Shown: positions 6,916 through 16,778, counted from the stretch's first letter. The stretch: 64,000 nucleotides of DNA from Parapusillimonas sp013416435 (GCF_052180245.1 NZ_CP197474.1:1798001-1862000); one strand, 5' to 3'. The notes: generated by a model not told the origin, from the sequence alone. A program made the numbers and translations.

Positions 6916-9351
6916 ATGGCGCGTCTGTCTCGTCTTCCTATCTTTGCCATGGTTCTTTTATACCTGGCGTTATTGCTCGGTTCGGGCGGTACGGCATCGC
7001 AAGCCTATGCGCAGTCCGCTCCGGCACAGGACGTCGGCGCAATACTGGACAAGACGCAGTCCTCGGTCACCAACATCCAGGAAAGGCTGAAGCAGAAGCC
7101 GCAAGACATCGATGACACGGGCCTGGTTGCAATTCGCGACACCTTGCAGGAAGCGCAATCCGTGGCCGACGACATCGTGGTCAAGCTCGAGCCCGAGTTG
7201 GCCAGTGTCGAGGCGCGATTGAAAGAGCTCGGGGTGCCCACCGGCGAAGCTGAGGAGCCGGCCGACATTGCGCAGCAGCGCGCCCAATTGAAGAAGCGGC
7301 AGGCTTTGCTTGACTCCCAGATCAAGCTCGCCAAGCTCATGGGAGTGGATGCCAGGCAAGGCCAGGACCAGATTTCCCTATTGCGACGTGCCCGCTTCCA
7401 GGCCGAGTTGGGCACGCGATCGCAATCGCTGTTGGTGCCGAGCTTCTGGCGTGATGTCGCGCGTGATGCGCCGCGCGACATGCGCCGCCTGAATGGCTTG
7501 CTGAAACAGTTGGGCGCCAACCTTAAAGCCGTGCCGACCCATGTCTGGTCCCTTGCTTTGGGCATGGCATTGCTGCTGCTGATCGTTGGTGAAACGGGAA
7601 GGCGAGGCCTGGGCGCCTTCACTGTCAGGCATACGAAGCCGGCGCGCCTGCGCCGCTCCATCTTCGCCTTCTTGACGGTTGTGCTCTACACCGTCGTGCC
7701 GGGCTTGCTCGCCACCATCATGCTGTTTGTCATGCGATGGAACGGGGGACTGGATCAGGCCCTGAACAGTTTCCTGGAACAGAGCGCCGCCCTGGTTTAC
7801 GTTGCGGGATTCGTAGCCGGACTGGGTATGGTGCTTCTTTCACCCGCCCGCCCCAGCTGGCGTCTGCCTGCGCTATCCGATGGACTGGCCAGGAGACTCG
7901 CATGGGTGCCCCTGGTGTTTGCCGTCACGATCGTGCTGGCGTGGTCGGCCCAGCGCGCGCTGGACCTGATCAACGCCACGCTGAGCACAACGCTGCTTGT
8001 CAACGGCATCATGACGGTGGTGCTCAATATCCTGATCGGCTTTACGGCACTGAGCCTGCGCTCCAGCAGTCAGCACAAGCAAGGGCAATCGGCGCAGGTG
8101 GATGAACCGTCGATGGGATCTTCCATGGCCGCATGGGCGAGGGCGATACCATCCGTGCTGGTTGTCGTCGTCTCTGCGAGCCTGGCCGCTTTCCTGCTGG
8201 GCTTCATTGCACTGAGCAGTCTGGTCGCCCAGGAAATCATCTGGCTGACTTTGGTCGTCAGCACCGCTTACCTGTTGGTGGTGCTGGTGACCGATGTGTT
8301 CGACAGCCTCGTCGCCAGGGTCGAGCAGGAGCAGGCTGCTGATTTACTGGCGGCGCAACAAGCGCGCACCCGTTGCCAGGTGCTGGTGCTGGTGTCCGGC
8401 GCGCTGCGGTTGATGCTGATTCTGTTCGCCATCGCGCTCGTACTTTTGCCCTTTGGAGAGGATCCGGGAGATTGGCTGCGACGCCGCCTGGGCTTCCTTC
8501 TGGTGGGCTTTCAGATCGGCGAAGCGCAGATAAGACCCGCTTCGATCGCGGTGACCCTCGTCGTTCTGCTGGTCGGTGCCTATTCGGTAAGAGTGATGAG
8601 GTCCTGGATATCGGATCAGTTCCTGCCCGTTACGCGGCTGGACGAAAGCATGCGCACTTCCGCGGCGAATCTGCTGGGCTACCTGGGCTACTTCGCCGTC
8701 ATCATGATAGCCGTCTCGTCGCTAGGCATAGGCCTGGAACGCATGGCCTGGATCGTCAGCGCCTTGTCCGTGGGTATCGGTTTCGGCCTGCAGGCGGTGG
8801 TGCAGAACTTCGTATCCGGCGTGATACTGGTGGCGGAGCGGCCCATCAAGGTGGGCGATTGGGTAAGCCTTGATGGGGTAGAGGGCAACGTGCGGAAAAT
8901 CAGCGCCCGCGCCACGGAAATCGAAATGTTCGACCGTTCGACGATGATTGTTCCCAACTCGGAGTTCATCACCAAGAAAGTTCGCAACGTGACGATGGCC
9001 AATCCCTTGGGCGTGGTCACGCTCAAGTTCAACATGCCGCTGGATGTCAATGCCCAGGCGGTGCGCGAGATCATGATGGACGCCATACGCGGGCAGCCGG
9101 CCGTGCTGGGCGACCCGGCGCCGTCCGTCACGCTGGAGGCCTTCAGCGAAGCGGCGCTGACGTTTTCAGCCACTTGTTATGTGATCTCGCCCCGCCATGC
9201 CGGCAAGGTGCGCAGCGAGCTGATGTTCGAGATACTGGGCGCTTTACGTAAGCGCGACATCAAACTGCATTCATTGCCGCCGGCGGAGCCTGCGGCGTCC
9301 GTTCCGACGGGCGCCGCGGCGCCGGCGCCGCCCGATATGCGGGCAGGATAG
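6916..9351 (+). CDS. Large MscS-family mechanosensitive channel (DUF3772 type)
   Basis: An inner-membrane channel of 811 residues from the start chosen here. ATG 6916 is preferred over an in-frame ATG at 6796 because it directly opens a signal peptide (RLPIFAMVLLYLALLLG) cut near QAYAQS. The N-terminal ~150 residues are a periplasmic coiled-coil region (DUF3772). Then come about ten membrane helices, and the MscS core near the C-terminus has the pore-lining helix (VSALSVGIGFGLQAVVQNFVSG) and the beta-domain (PIKVGDWVSLDGVEGNVRKIS). The tail is Ala/Pro-rich. It probably relieves turgor on osmotic downshock, like MscK/YbiO-type proteins. Confidence 0.92.
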   Translation: MARLSRLPIFAMVLLYLALLLGSGGTASQAYAQSAPAQDVGAILDKTQSSVTNIQERLKQKPQDIDDTGLVAIRDTLQEAQSVADDIVVKLEPELASVEARLKELGVPTGEAEEPADIAQQRAQLKKRQALLDSQIKLAKLMGVDARQGQDQISLLRRARFQAELGTRSQSLLVPSFWRDVARDAPRDMRRLNGLLKQLGANLKAVPTHVWSLALGMALLLLIVGETGRRGLGAFTVRHTKPARLRRSIFAFLTVVLYTVVPGLLATIMLFVMRWNGGLDQALNSFLEQSAALVYVAGFVAGLGMVLLSPARPSWRLPALSDGLARRLAWVPLVFAVTIVLAWSAQRALDLINATLSTTLLVNGIMTVVLNILIGFTALSLRSSSQHKQGQSAQVDEPSMGSSMAAWARAIPSVLVVVVSASLAAFLLGFIALSSLVAQEIIWLTLVVSTAYLLVVLVTDVFDSLVARVEQEQAADLLAAQQARTRCQVLVLVSGALRLMLILFAIALVLLPFGEDPGDWLRRRLGFLLVGFQIGEAQIRPASIAVTLVVLLVGAYSVRVMRSWISDQFLPVTRLDESMRTSAANLLGYLGYFAVIMIAVSSLGIGLERMAWIVSALSVGIGFGLQAVVQNFVSGVILVAERPIKVGDWVSLDGVEGNVRKISARATEIEMFDRSTMIVPNSEFITKKVRNVTMANPLGVVTLKFNMPLDVNAQAVREIMMDAIRGQPAVLGDPAPSVTLEAFSEAALTFSATCYVISPRHAGKVRSELMFEILGALRKRDIKLHSLPPAEPAASVPTGAAAPAPPDMRAG

Positions 9352-9364
9352 CCTACATTACAAA

Positions 9365-10732
9365 TCACACGCCCATCGGAAATACGCGATGACTCGGGCT
9401 GTCCTTGCGGCGGCGCATTTCTTCCGGATGGTCCAGCCAGTTGACCCCGCGGTTGCTCAGCAGGAACAAATAGACCAGCAGGGAGCCGAAGATCAGAACG
9501 GTGACGTAGGTGATGAACAATGGCACCTGACCGCTATGCAGTGCTGCCGAATAAAACACCGGCGCGGTGCCGCCAAAGGCCGAGTTGGCTATTGCGTAGC
9601 CGAACCCTACGCCCAGCGCACGTACGTGAGTCGGGAAGAGTTCCGCCTTGACCACGGCATTGATTGACGTATAACCCGTCAGGATTATGAAGCCGAGGGT
9701 GAGGATGCCAAACGAGAGCATCGCGTTGGTGGTATGCGGAAGGACCGTGAAGATCACCCAGGTGAACAGCGTGCCGCCCACCCCAAAGAACACCAGAAGC
9801 GTGCGTCGTCCGATGCGGTCTGAAATAAAGCCCCCGATGGGCTGCAGCACCATCAGGATGGTCAGTGCGACAAGTGAAATGACGGATCCAGTGACCGGAT
9901 CGCTTTGCGCGAAGGTTGCTTTGATGATGTTGGGGCCATTGATGGAATAGGCGTAGAAGGCAACCGTTCCGCCCATGGTCACGAGAAAGCAGGCAGCAAG
10001 CTCTTTCCAGTAATGGCGCAGCAGTTCAACCATGGATCCCGAGTCTTTGGTTTTCTTGGCTGACTCGATGGCGTCCTGGCTCATGGATTCGTCCATGGTG
10101 CGGCGCATCCATAAGACGACGAGGGCGCCGACGCCGCCGATGGCGAATGCAAGGCGCCAGCCCCAATCGCCAATAGCGTCTTTCGAAGTGGACAGCATGA
10201 GGGCCAGAAACAGAGCCTGCGCCAGCACGTGTCCGCCCACCAGCGTGACGTAATGAAACGATGCGAGAAAGCCGCGATGCTTGGGAACGGCGGCTTCGCT
10301 TAAATAGGTGGCCGACGTGCCGTACTCGCCGCCGGTGGCAAAGCCTTGAAGCAGTCGGCACAGGATCAGGATTACAGCTGCCCACTCGCCAATGGAAAGG
10401 CGCGAGGGCGTGAAGGCAATCACGAACGAACACAGCGACATGATGGTCACCGATAGCGCCAGCGCTGCGCGGCGTCCCTTGCGGTCGGCATAACGGCCAA
10501 AATACCAGGAACCAACGGGTCGCATCAGGAAGGTAAGGGCAAAAATGGCCCAGATATAGACGTCGGCGTTCTTGTTGTCCGGACTGAAGAAATGGTGCTC
10601 GAACGACGCGGCAAAAACCGAGTAGACATAGACGTCGTACCACTCGACGAGATTTCCGGCAGAGCCTTTGATGGTGTTGGAAACCGAGCGGCGTAAGTTG
10701 GACGGTGGGTTGGCTGCGTCGATGTCTGCCAT
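9365..10732 (-). CDS. MFS transporter, metabolite:H+ symporter (MHS) family
   Basis: A 12-helix carrier of 455 residues, related to KgtP/ProP/ShiA-type symporters. MHS markers are GSAGNLVEWYDVYVYSVFA in helix 1, the RPVGSWYFGRYADRKGRR loop 2-3 signature and RLLQGFATGGEYG in helix 4. The start at 10732 is preferred because it has a GAAAGGCG ribosome site; an upstream TTG would add nine residues. It probably imports a carboxylate or amino-acid derivative with protons; the substrate is not readable. It converges on the channel gene. Confidence 0.9.
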   Translation of the reverse strand: MADIDAANPPSNLRRSVSNTIKGSAGNLVEWYDVYVYSVFAASFEHHFFSPDNKNADVYIWAIFALTFLMRPVGSWYFGRYADRKGRRAALALSVTIMSLCSFVIAFTPSRLSIGEWAAVILILCRLLQGFATGGEYGTSATYLSEAAVPKHRGFLASFHYVTLVGGHVLAQALFLALMLSTSKDAIGDWGWRLAFAIGGVGALVVLWMRRTMDESMSQDAIESAKKTKDSGSMVELLRHYWKELAACFLVTMGGTVAFYAYSINGPNIIKATFAQSDPVTGSVISLVALTILMVLQPIGGFISDRIGRRTLLVFFGVGGTLFTWVIFTVLPHTTNAMLSFGILTLGFIILTGYTSINAVVKAELFPTHVRALGVGFGYAIANSAFGGTAPVFYSAALHSGQVPLFITYVTVLIFGSLLVYLFLLSNRGVNWLDHPEEMRRRKDSPSHRVFPMGV

Positions 10733-10995
10733 ATCGCCTTTCAAATTAGAGGGTCTCAAGACTGCTTATGCCAAGACCTTGCGCCGTGAAAGCGTGCGCC
10801 AATAAATTGTATAGGCTTAGATGGCGGATGTCATCGATAGCGTTCGCGATCCCGTTCGCGGTAGTAGCGGCCGGTCGAGACCAGGATCTCGAAGTGGTGA
10901 AGCACGACTTCCTGGCCGCCCCATCCGATGTTGCATTTTCCGCTTAGAAGCTTGCCCGGATGAATCCCATTGATGTAGTGGGCTCGGCATATGTA

Positions 10996-12662
10996 GTCGG
11001 TCCTGAAATATTCATTTCAACGGTCATTCGGGCGTTTCATGCCGCCAAGAGCCACAGCTTCCGAACGCCGAGACTGTCATTCAAGCGGTCACCAGGCCGG
11101 CTCGCAGCCAAGGCCAGCCAGAACCAGCGTGGCATCGTGCCTTTCACGAGGCGCAAAAAAAGCGCCCTCAGGAAGGGCACGCCCTTCTTGGCGATCATGC
11201 GCAGCAGCCACTTGATGTTGTAGCCCGCCGCGCACAGCACCGCGTGCAGCCGGTCGCCGTATTCGCCCTTCAAGTGACAGCGGTCCATCCGGTGATCCGC
11301 TTTCAGGTGTCCGATGATCGGCTCGATGGCCTGGCGTCGCTTGAGCTGCCGTCTTTCCTGTGCCGTCAAGCGCTTGGGCTTGCCCCGGTGCACCACGCGT
11401 ACGCCGGGATTCTCGGCATCGACGCCCCGGTAGCCCAGATCAACAAAGACCGTTTCAGGCGCGGCGGCACAGTCCTGCATGAGAATGGTGGCCTGCTCCA
11501 GTTGGGAACTCAGCGTGTGGCCATCATACGGATTACGATGAAACGCCCGAGCCCCCACAATCAGGTTGCCTTTGAAGGTGCTGGCAATGCCCACCTTCAC
11601 GCCAAACTCGTAAGGCCGGCGCGCCTTGCCCTTGCTGATACAGCTGACCTCCGGGGCGTGCCAGGCGTACAGCTTGGGCTGGCCGTCGACAGTCGTGCGC
11701 TGGGCACTCTGAGCCCCAATACGCTGGGCCTTGCCCAACACCTCGTCCAGTGCTTCGCGCACGGCCTGCCCCATCGCACTGGCTTTGCGGTCGATCTCGC
11801 GGGCCAGCCGCCCGACGATGGTTCGCTGACGTTTGATCGCCCGGCGCATCCGCTTGAACTGGCGTGCATGAGCGAAGCGCCCGGCCTGGCGGCTCAGTTG
11901 CTCGCCTTCCTTGGCAAAGGTCTGCTTGAGCGCAATGCCGGCATCCTTGGCTGCTCCCACCAGCTTGATCCGTGCGATCTCCAGCAGCCGGCTGTCCGTC
12001 GGGTGGGCGATGGCCTTCTCCTGCACCGTGCTGTCCACGATGACTCGACTGAGCTCCTGCGGCTTGATGAGCTTGAGCTCGACGGCCACATTGATGGTCT
12101 GGGCCAGCAACTCTTCTACACCGTCCTCGCCCAGCAGTTTGCGAAACTTCACCAGCGTGGTGGCGTCACAGGGCGGGCGATCCTCGTAGTAGCTCTGCCC
12201 CGAAAAGAACTGCCAGCGCGGCGTATCGGCCCAACGGGCCACCACGCCTTCGTCTGATTCGTTGAAGGCATGCTTCAGATACAGCAGCGAAATCATGATC
12301 CGCAGAGGCACGCGTGGGCGCCCGGCATGGCTGCGCGACACCTGGCGCTGCACCTTCTCGCCAAACAAATCCAGGTCCGGCATGGCCACGCCGTCGTGCG
12401 CCTTGCGCAAGAACCGGTGCGCCACCGCCGCCTCAATCTCCTGCCACGGCATGCGCGAGGCCAGCACTGCCAGCGGATGGCGCAGGTCGATCATTTGGTC
12501 GATACGGGCACGGAAAAAGTCATCGGTGGCAGGGCAGGCAAACATCGCAATCAAACTCCCAGAAAACAACCTCTATTGGACAACAAGCCGGGAGTTCCGG
12601 GTATCGGAAATTGCCCCAATCATCAGTGTTTATGCGGGTTGCGGGGATTATTCAAGGCCGAC
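10996..12662 (-). mobile_element. Insertion sequence copy 1 (IS5/IS1182-like, 1667 bp)
   Basis: The ends match as inverted repeats (GTCGGTCCTGAA on the left, GTCGGCCTTGAA on the right read inward). The element is flanked by the 6-bp duplication TATGTA (10990-10995 and 12663-12668). It carries one transposase gene. The 6-bp duplication is proved by restoration of the interrupted DM9 frame when one copy is removed. Copy 2 at 22757-24423 has the same length and ends. Confidence 0.92.
11037..12545 (-). CDS. DDE transposase (IS5/IS1182-like)
   Basis: A 502-residue transposase. It has an N-terminal IS5-type DNA-binding domain (RHPLAVLASRMPWQEIE, then RPRVPLRIMISLLYLKHAF). The RNase H-like catalytic core shows the first Asp in VIVDSTVQEK, a second Asp in VFVDLGYRG, and a Glu in the RRQAIEPIIGHLKADHRMD (DDE/YREK-like) block. 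ATG 12545 is preferred over an upstream TTG because GGGAG lies about nine bases before it. The gene appears intact, so the element is probably active. Confidence 0.9.
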   Translation of the reverse strand: MFACPATDDFFRARIDQMIDLRHPLAVLASRMPWQEIEAAVAHRFLRKAHDGVAMPDLDLFGEKVQRQVSRSHAGRPRVPLRIMISLLYLKHAFNESDEGVVARWADTPRWQFFSGQSYYEDRPPCDATTLVKFRKLLGEDGVEELLAQTINVAVELKLIKPQELSRVIVDSTVQEKAIAHPTDSRLLEIARIKLVGAAKDAGIALKQTFAKEGEQLSRQAGRFAHARQFKRMRRAIKRQRTIVGRLAREIDRKASAMGQAVREALDEVLGKAQRIGAQSAQRTTVDGQPKLYAWHAPEVSCISKGKARRPYEFGVKVGIASTFKGNLIVGARAFHRNPYDGHTLSSQLEQATILMQDCAAAPETVFVDLGYRGVDAENPGVRVVHRGKPKRLTAQERRQLKRRQAIEPIIGHLKADHRMDRCHLKGEYGDRLHAVLCAAGYNIKWLLRMIAKKGVPFLRALFLRLVKGTMPRWFWLALAASRPGDRLNDSLGVRKLWLLAA

Positions 12663-12985
12663 TATGTACAACGGAACCCTGCCGTTTTGATCTACGCCGC
12701 CTCTAACGGCGTTTGCGGGCAACCGGCCTTTCCAGGGCCGCCATTCGACCCCATCGTGCGCATGGGACGCTGCCGGCAAGGTTAAAGCCGAGCCAAACAG
12801 CAGTATTGCCAGGGTCCGTCTCATGTTCGATCCATTTCATGTTGCTTTTCGGGATGATTTGCCAAGATTAGCAGCTATTGGTTACATGTACAAGATCAGA
12901 ACCTGCGATGCGCAAGGTCAAACACCATTCTGATTCTTCACCATCCATGGCAGAGGCTCCGCCCCGTTAACGGGAAAGAGCCGCC

Positions 12986-13024
12986 AAAAGCACTAGGCCA
13001 ATTCCGAAAAGTTGACCTAGTGCT
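12986..13024 (-). terminator. Terminator of the mesX-mesD operon
   Basis: A nine-base stem AGCACTAGG/CCTAGTGCT is followed on the minus strand by TTTT, 67 bp beyond the mesD stop. The loop is long (18 nt), so efficiency is uncertain. The rest of 12825-13090 shows no gene. Confidence 0.5.
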
Positions 13025-13090
13025 GGATATCCGTCCGCAGAAAGCCGTTCGGCGATCCTCCGCTCGCCACTTCCGACTTCCAGTTCAGGA

Positions 13091-14119
13091 CTAGATGGAG
13101 AGTTCTTTTCGGACGATTTCCGCACCTGCACTTAAAGCGGTCAGCTTGCCTCTTGCTACCGCGCGGGATAAAGGAGCCATGCCGCAGTTGGTGCAAGGAT
13201 AGAGCTTGTCGGCATCTACAAACTGGAGTGCTTTTCGTAAAGTATTGGCTACTTCTTCTGGTGTCTCGATGGTATTGTTTGCCACATCAATGGCTCCTAC
13301 CATCACTTTCTTACCTCGAATGAGCTCGATGAGATCCATTGGAACACGAGAGTTGTGGCATTCCAGGGAGATTATGTCGATATTTGATTTTTGCAGCTTG
13401 GGAAATGCTTCTTCATATTGTCGCCATTCCGACCCAAGAGTGTTTTTCCAATCTATGTTGGCTTTAATGCCATAGCCATAGCAAATATGCACGGCAGTTT
13501 CACACTTAAGGCCTTCAATTGCCTTTTCTAAAGTGGCAATTCCCCAGTCGTTCACTTCATCAAAGAAAACATTGAATGCGGGCTCATCAAACTGGATGAT
13601 GTCAACACCGGCAGCCTCCAATTCTTTGGCTTCCTGATTGAGAATTTTTGCGAATTCCCAAGCTAGCTTTTCACGGCTTTTATAATGGGCATCGTAAAGC
13701 GTATCGATCATGGTCATAGGACCAGGAAGAGCCCATTTTATGGGTTGTTTGGTTTGCTGGCGTAAAAACTTGGCATCTTCGACAAAAACAGGCTTTTGGC
13801 GAGTGACGGAACCAACGACCGTCGGCACGCTTGCATCATAGCGATCACGAATCCTGACGGTCTCACGTTTCTCAAAATCTACTCCGTCGAGGTGTTCAAT
13901 AAATGTGGTGACAAAATGCTGACGCGTTTGTTCACCATCACTGACGATATCAATGCCTGCTTGTTGTTGTTCTTGCAGTGACAAACGTAAAGCATCTTGT
14001 TTTCCTTCAACCAACCCTTCATCTTGCAATTTCCAAGGTGACCAAAGCGTCTCGGGTTGTGCAAGCCAAGAGGGTTTAGGCAGGCTGCCGGCAGTTGAAG
14101 TAGGTAACAGTTTTTTCAT
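13091..14119 (-). CDS. mesD: Core methionine synthase MesD (MetE C-terminal-domain type)
   Basis: A 342-residue protein matching only the catalytic C-terminal half of MetE, without the N-terminal folate-binding domain. It begins with the family motif AGSLPKP and contains FDEPAF near 178-183. Likely zinc ligands are H211 and C213 (HICYG) and C309/C312 (PCTNCGM). It lies 27 bp behind a DUF1852 gene. MesD plus MesX (DUF1852) is a described oxygen-dependent, folate-independent methionine synthase known from Acinetobacter; the pairing here makes that the best call. Base composition is clearly more AT-rich than the backbone, suggesting transfer. Without the neighbour it would be called a generic MetE-like protein. 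Confidence 0.88.
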   Translation of the reverse strand: MKKLLPTSTAGSLPKPSWLAQPETLWSPWKLQDEGLVEGKQDALRLSLQEQQQAGIDIVSDGEQTRQHFVTTFIEHLDGVDFEKRETVRIRDRYDASVPTVVGSVTRQKPVFVEDAKFLRQQTKQPIKWALPGPMTMIDTLYDAHYKSREKLAWEFAKILNQEAKELEAAGVDIIQFDEPAFNVFFDEVNDWGIATLEKAIEGLKCETAVHICYGYGIKANIDWKNTLGSEWRQYEEAFPKLQKSNIDIISLECHNSRVPMDLIELIRGKKVMVGAIDVANNTIETPEEVANTLRKALQFVDADKLYPCTNCGMAPLSRAVARGKLTALSAGAEIVRKELSI

Positions 14120-14146
14120 AATGGATGATCTTGTGTTTTGAGTTAA

Positions 14147-15130
14147 TCAAACAGCGTAGCTTGCAGACCACTGCTCAAGAATGGCCTGGTATGGTTTGAT
14201 GAAGTGTTCCTCGGCAAATTTCCCCTGCTCGATGGCTAATTGGCTACGCTCTTCTCGATCATATACGATTCGAGTTAATGAATAATCCTGGTGCTTCAAG
14301 CTCGGCTGATAGGATTTGCCTGCCGCAGAATTCGCATTGTAAATCTCAGGCCGGTAAATTTTTTGAAAGGTATCCATTGTGCTGATGGTACTGATAAGCT
14401 CGAGATTAGTGTAATCACTAAGCAAGTCGCCGGAAAAATAAAAAGCCAAAGGCGCAACACTATTTGGAGGCATGAAATAGCGAGCCCGCAATCCCATTTT
14501 TTTGAAATATTCATCAGTTAAAGAATATTCATCCTGCTGGTATTCAACACCCAGTATAGGGTGCCGATTTTCAGTCCGGTGATAGGTCTTGCTGCTCGAG
14601 ACACTTAGGCATATGACAGGCGGCTTACTAAAGTTGTCTCTGTAAGCGTTTGAATTAACGAAGCAATTAAACAGCTTTCCATGCAAATCACCGAAATTTT
14701 CCGGAATGCTAAATTCGGCTTGATCCTTATTATGGTTCAGCAGCAGCACGCTGAAATCATAATCTCGCAAATAAGACGAAAAGTTATTTCCTACAATGCC
14801 CTCGATGCGTTCATTCGTTTTTCGATCAATAATGCTGGTTTTCAATATTTCAATCAAGGGCAGGGCATTACCGCCGCTTTCAACATCAATATTCATCTCA
14901 ACGGAGATGATTTTAAGTTCTATAGCATAACGATCGCCTTTAGGGTTGTCCCAATGTGCCAGGGCATTAAAACGGTTGTCGATCATGGTTAGGGCTGCAC
15001 GCAAGTTCTCTTGGCGATTCTTTCCTCTGGCCAAATTGGCAAAGTTGGTAGTGACGCGCGTATTTTCAGAAGGCTGATAATTCTCATCAAAACAGATGCT
15101 CTTGACGGCAAATGTGAAATCTTTATTCAT
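14147..15130 (-). CDS. mesX: DUF1852 protein MesX, partner of MesD
   Basis: A 327-residue soluble protein recognised as DUF1852 from its overall pattern (N-terminal FTFAVKSICFDENY, then TRVTTNFANLARG, FNALAHWDNPKGDRYAIELK, and C-terminal YSLTRIVYDREERSQLAIEQG). In the literature on folate-independent methionine synthases this family (MesX) is needed with MesD and oxygen. The two are transcribed together, mesX first, and share a low GC content. The mechanism of MesX is not established. The 165 bp upstream is AT-rich and contains TTAATCA/TGATTAA arms that might be an operator; no SAM riboswitch is seen. Confidence 0.87.
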   Translation of the reverse strand: MNKDFTFAVKSICFDENYQPSENTRVTTNFANLARGKNRQENLRAALTMIDNRFNALAHWDNPKGDRYAIELKIISVEMNIDVESGGNALPLIEILKTSIIDRKTNERIEGIVGNNFSSYLRDYDFSVLLLNHNKDQAEFSIPENFGDLHGKLFNCFVNSNAYRDNFSKPPVICLSVSSSKTYHRTENRHPILGVEYQQDEYSLTDEYFKKMGLRARYFMPPNSVAPLAFYFSGDLLSDYTNLELISTISTMDTFQKIYRPEIYNANSAAGKSYQPSLKHQDYSLTRIVYDREERSQLAIEQGKFAEEHFIKPYQAILEQWSASYAV

Positions 15131-15296
15131 GGTGATCTGTTGCCCTGCCTTCTACGATAAAGCCGAAACTTCTTTAGGTTTCCCTGTTTTTCTGGCTGTC
15201 TTGGTCAGCAATATTCATATTTTCAGAGTTAATCAAAAATTTTATACCGCGTCGATGATTGATTAAAAATGATTTGATTTCATTGAACGATTAGTT

Positions 15297-16748
15297 GTGC
15301 TCATGATTGATGGCCTGCCCATGGCGAGGTTGCCCGCGCGCACCTGGCTCGAGAGTGGATTGACGGTAGCACAAGCTGGCGCAGCTCAAGCATGCCCGAC
15401 AACAACGCTTGGCGAAAGATGGCGCCACACGGGAGCGCTACCTGTTTCGCCTGCGCAATGGCATCAGATGCCACACGACACAGCCAATAGCACCGCCGCT
15501 GTACTGAATGAGGACGGCGGCACGCACTGGTGGACGCGATTCGGCAGCCAGGCGCTGACGGCGGCAATCGAGCAGGTATTGACGGGTAATTAGGACATCG
15601 CCGCCTCCGCCGCGCGGCTGGAGCAAGCCTGGGCATTGGCGCGCATGGTTAGGGCGTCGCGCTGACCCGAGGTCACCGCCGGGCTGGACGTCTCGCGCGA
15701 AGGGCGTATGGGTGGGCAGACGCCAACCAGCGGTTCGCGCTTCGCACTGGGACTGACCGCCAGTTACGAAGCCGATCTTTGGGACCGCTTGCGGGCCGAG
15801 CGCGAATCGGCCACGTTCACCGCCTTGGCCAGCGAACTGGATGCCCGCACCGTCGCACTGACAGTCAGCGCCGAGACGGCGGCGGCATGGGTCTCCTTGC
15901 AGAGCCTGCGTCAGCGGTCGGCCATCGCCCAGTCTGATCTGGACAGCGCCCAGCGCTTGTCGGCCTGGGTGTGTACCCGTGTAGAGGCGGGTTCGGAATC
16001 GCAACTGGTCCTGGCCCAGCAGGAAACCCTGGTGGCCAATCAGCGCGGGCATCTGGCCGCCTTGCGCCAGCAGGCGGCGCAAGCCGAAATGCTGCTCGCG
16101 TTGTGGATGGGGCAGGCGGATGTGCAGGCAAGCGGCCCGGACTCTGGGCCGGTGAGTCTGGCCCAATTGAGCATTCCCGACTTGGCGCCGGGCCTGCCTT
16201 CCGATCTGCTTACACGGCGCCCCGACATTCGATCCGCCGAAGCACGGCTGCAAGCGGCTGACGGAAATGTGGCGGCGGCCCGCGCAGCCATGTTTCCCAA
16301 CCTGATGTTCATGGCCACAGCGGGTGGCGCGGATGGGCGATTTGCTCACATGCTTGCCAATCCCGTCTATTCCGTGGCGGGCGGGTTGCTGGCACCCATC
16401 TTCAACGCCGGACGCCTGGCGGCGGGGCATGACTTCGCACTCGCACAGCGCCGGGAACTGCTCGCCCATTACCGGCAATCCATCCTGAGTAGGTTTGCAA
16501 ATGTGCAGATGTCGCTGGACGCCGTGAACGGTACTCAGGCGCAATGGGAAGCGCAAGCAGAAGCGCTGGCGCAGGCGAATCGGGCTTTTGCGCTCGCTGA
16601 AGCCCGTTATAGCGAAGCTGCCGAGACCGTGCTGACTTTGCTCGATGCCCAGCACAGCCTTTATGCCGCGCAGGACGCCGCCGTGCGGCGCCAGGCCGAG
16701 CGGTTATTGGCGGCGGTGGGTTTGTACCGCGCCCTGGGGGGAGGCTGA
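15297..16748 (+). pseudogene. Decayed outer-membrane efflux lipoprotein (NodT/OprM family)
   Basis: From about 15525 one frame matches an RND outer-membrane channel: WWTRFGSQALTAAIEQVL at the N-terminus, then helical hairpins, LLTRRPDIRSAEARLQAA, and a C-terminal TVLTLLDAQHSLYAAQ. The frame is broken by TAG at 15591 and TGA at 15663, so only a ~347-residue C-terminal part (15708-16748) is uninterrupted. The extreme N-terminus, including any lipobox, does not match the family and appears replaced. No adjacent inner-membrane pump or adaptor gene survives. A relic of an efflux operon is the simplest reading. Confidence 0.82.
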
Positions 16749-16778
16749 CATGCCGTGGAACAATCGTGAATTTCATGA

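Larger units (their letters stand above)
10831..12824 (-). pseudogene. DM9/DUF3421-domain secreted protein, split by IS copy 1
   Basis: The 5' part (12824 down to 12663, 54 codons) encodes a signal peptide (MRRTLAILLFGSALTLPAAS) and the start of the domain. The 3' part (10989 down to 10831, 52 codons plus stop) carries NGIHPGKLLSGKCNIGWGG, typical of DM9 repeats. If the IS and one 6-bp duplicate are removed, the parts join in frame to a 106-residue protein (...PLYI-CRAH...). DM9 domains in animals act as lectins; in bacteria they are scattered and their role is unknown. The tail RYYRERDRERYR is strongly charged. Confidence 0.8.

Noticed and set aside
11244..12257. 337-residue open frame opposite the transposase (also at 23005-24018)
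   Set aside because: Complementary shadow of the GC-rich transposase gene; no start signals or protein family.
13091..14119. Calling the gene full-length metE
   Set aside because: It has only the C-terminal catalytic half (342 residues against about 750) and a DUF1852 partner.
15131..15296. SAM riboswitch before mesX
   Set aside because: No conserved SAM-riboswitch helices could be recognised in the AT-rich leader.
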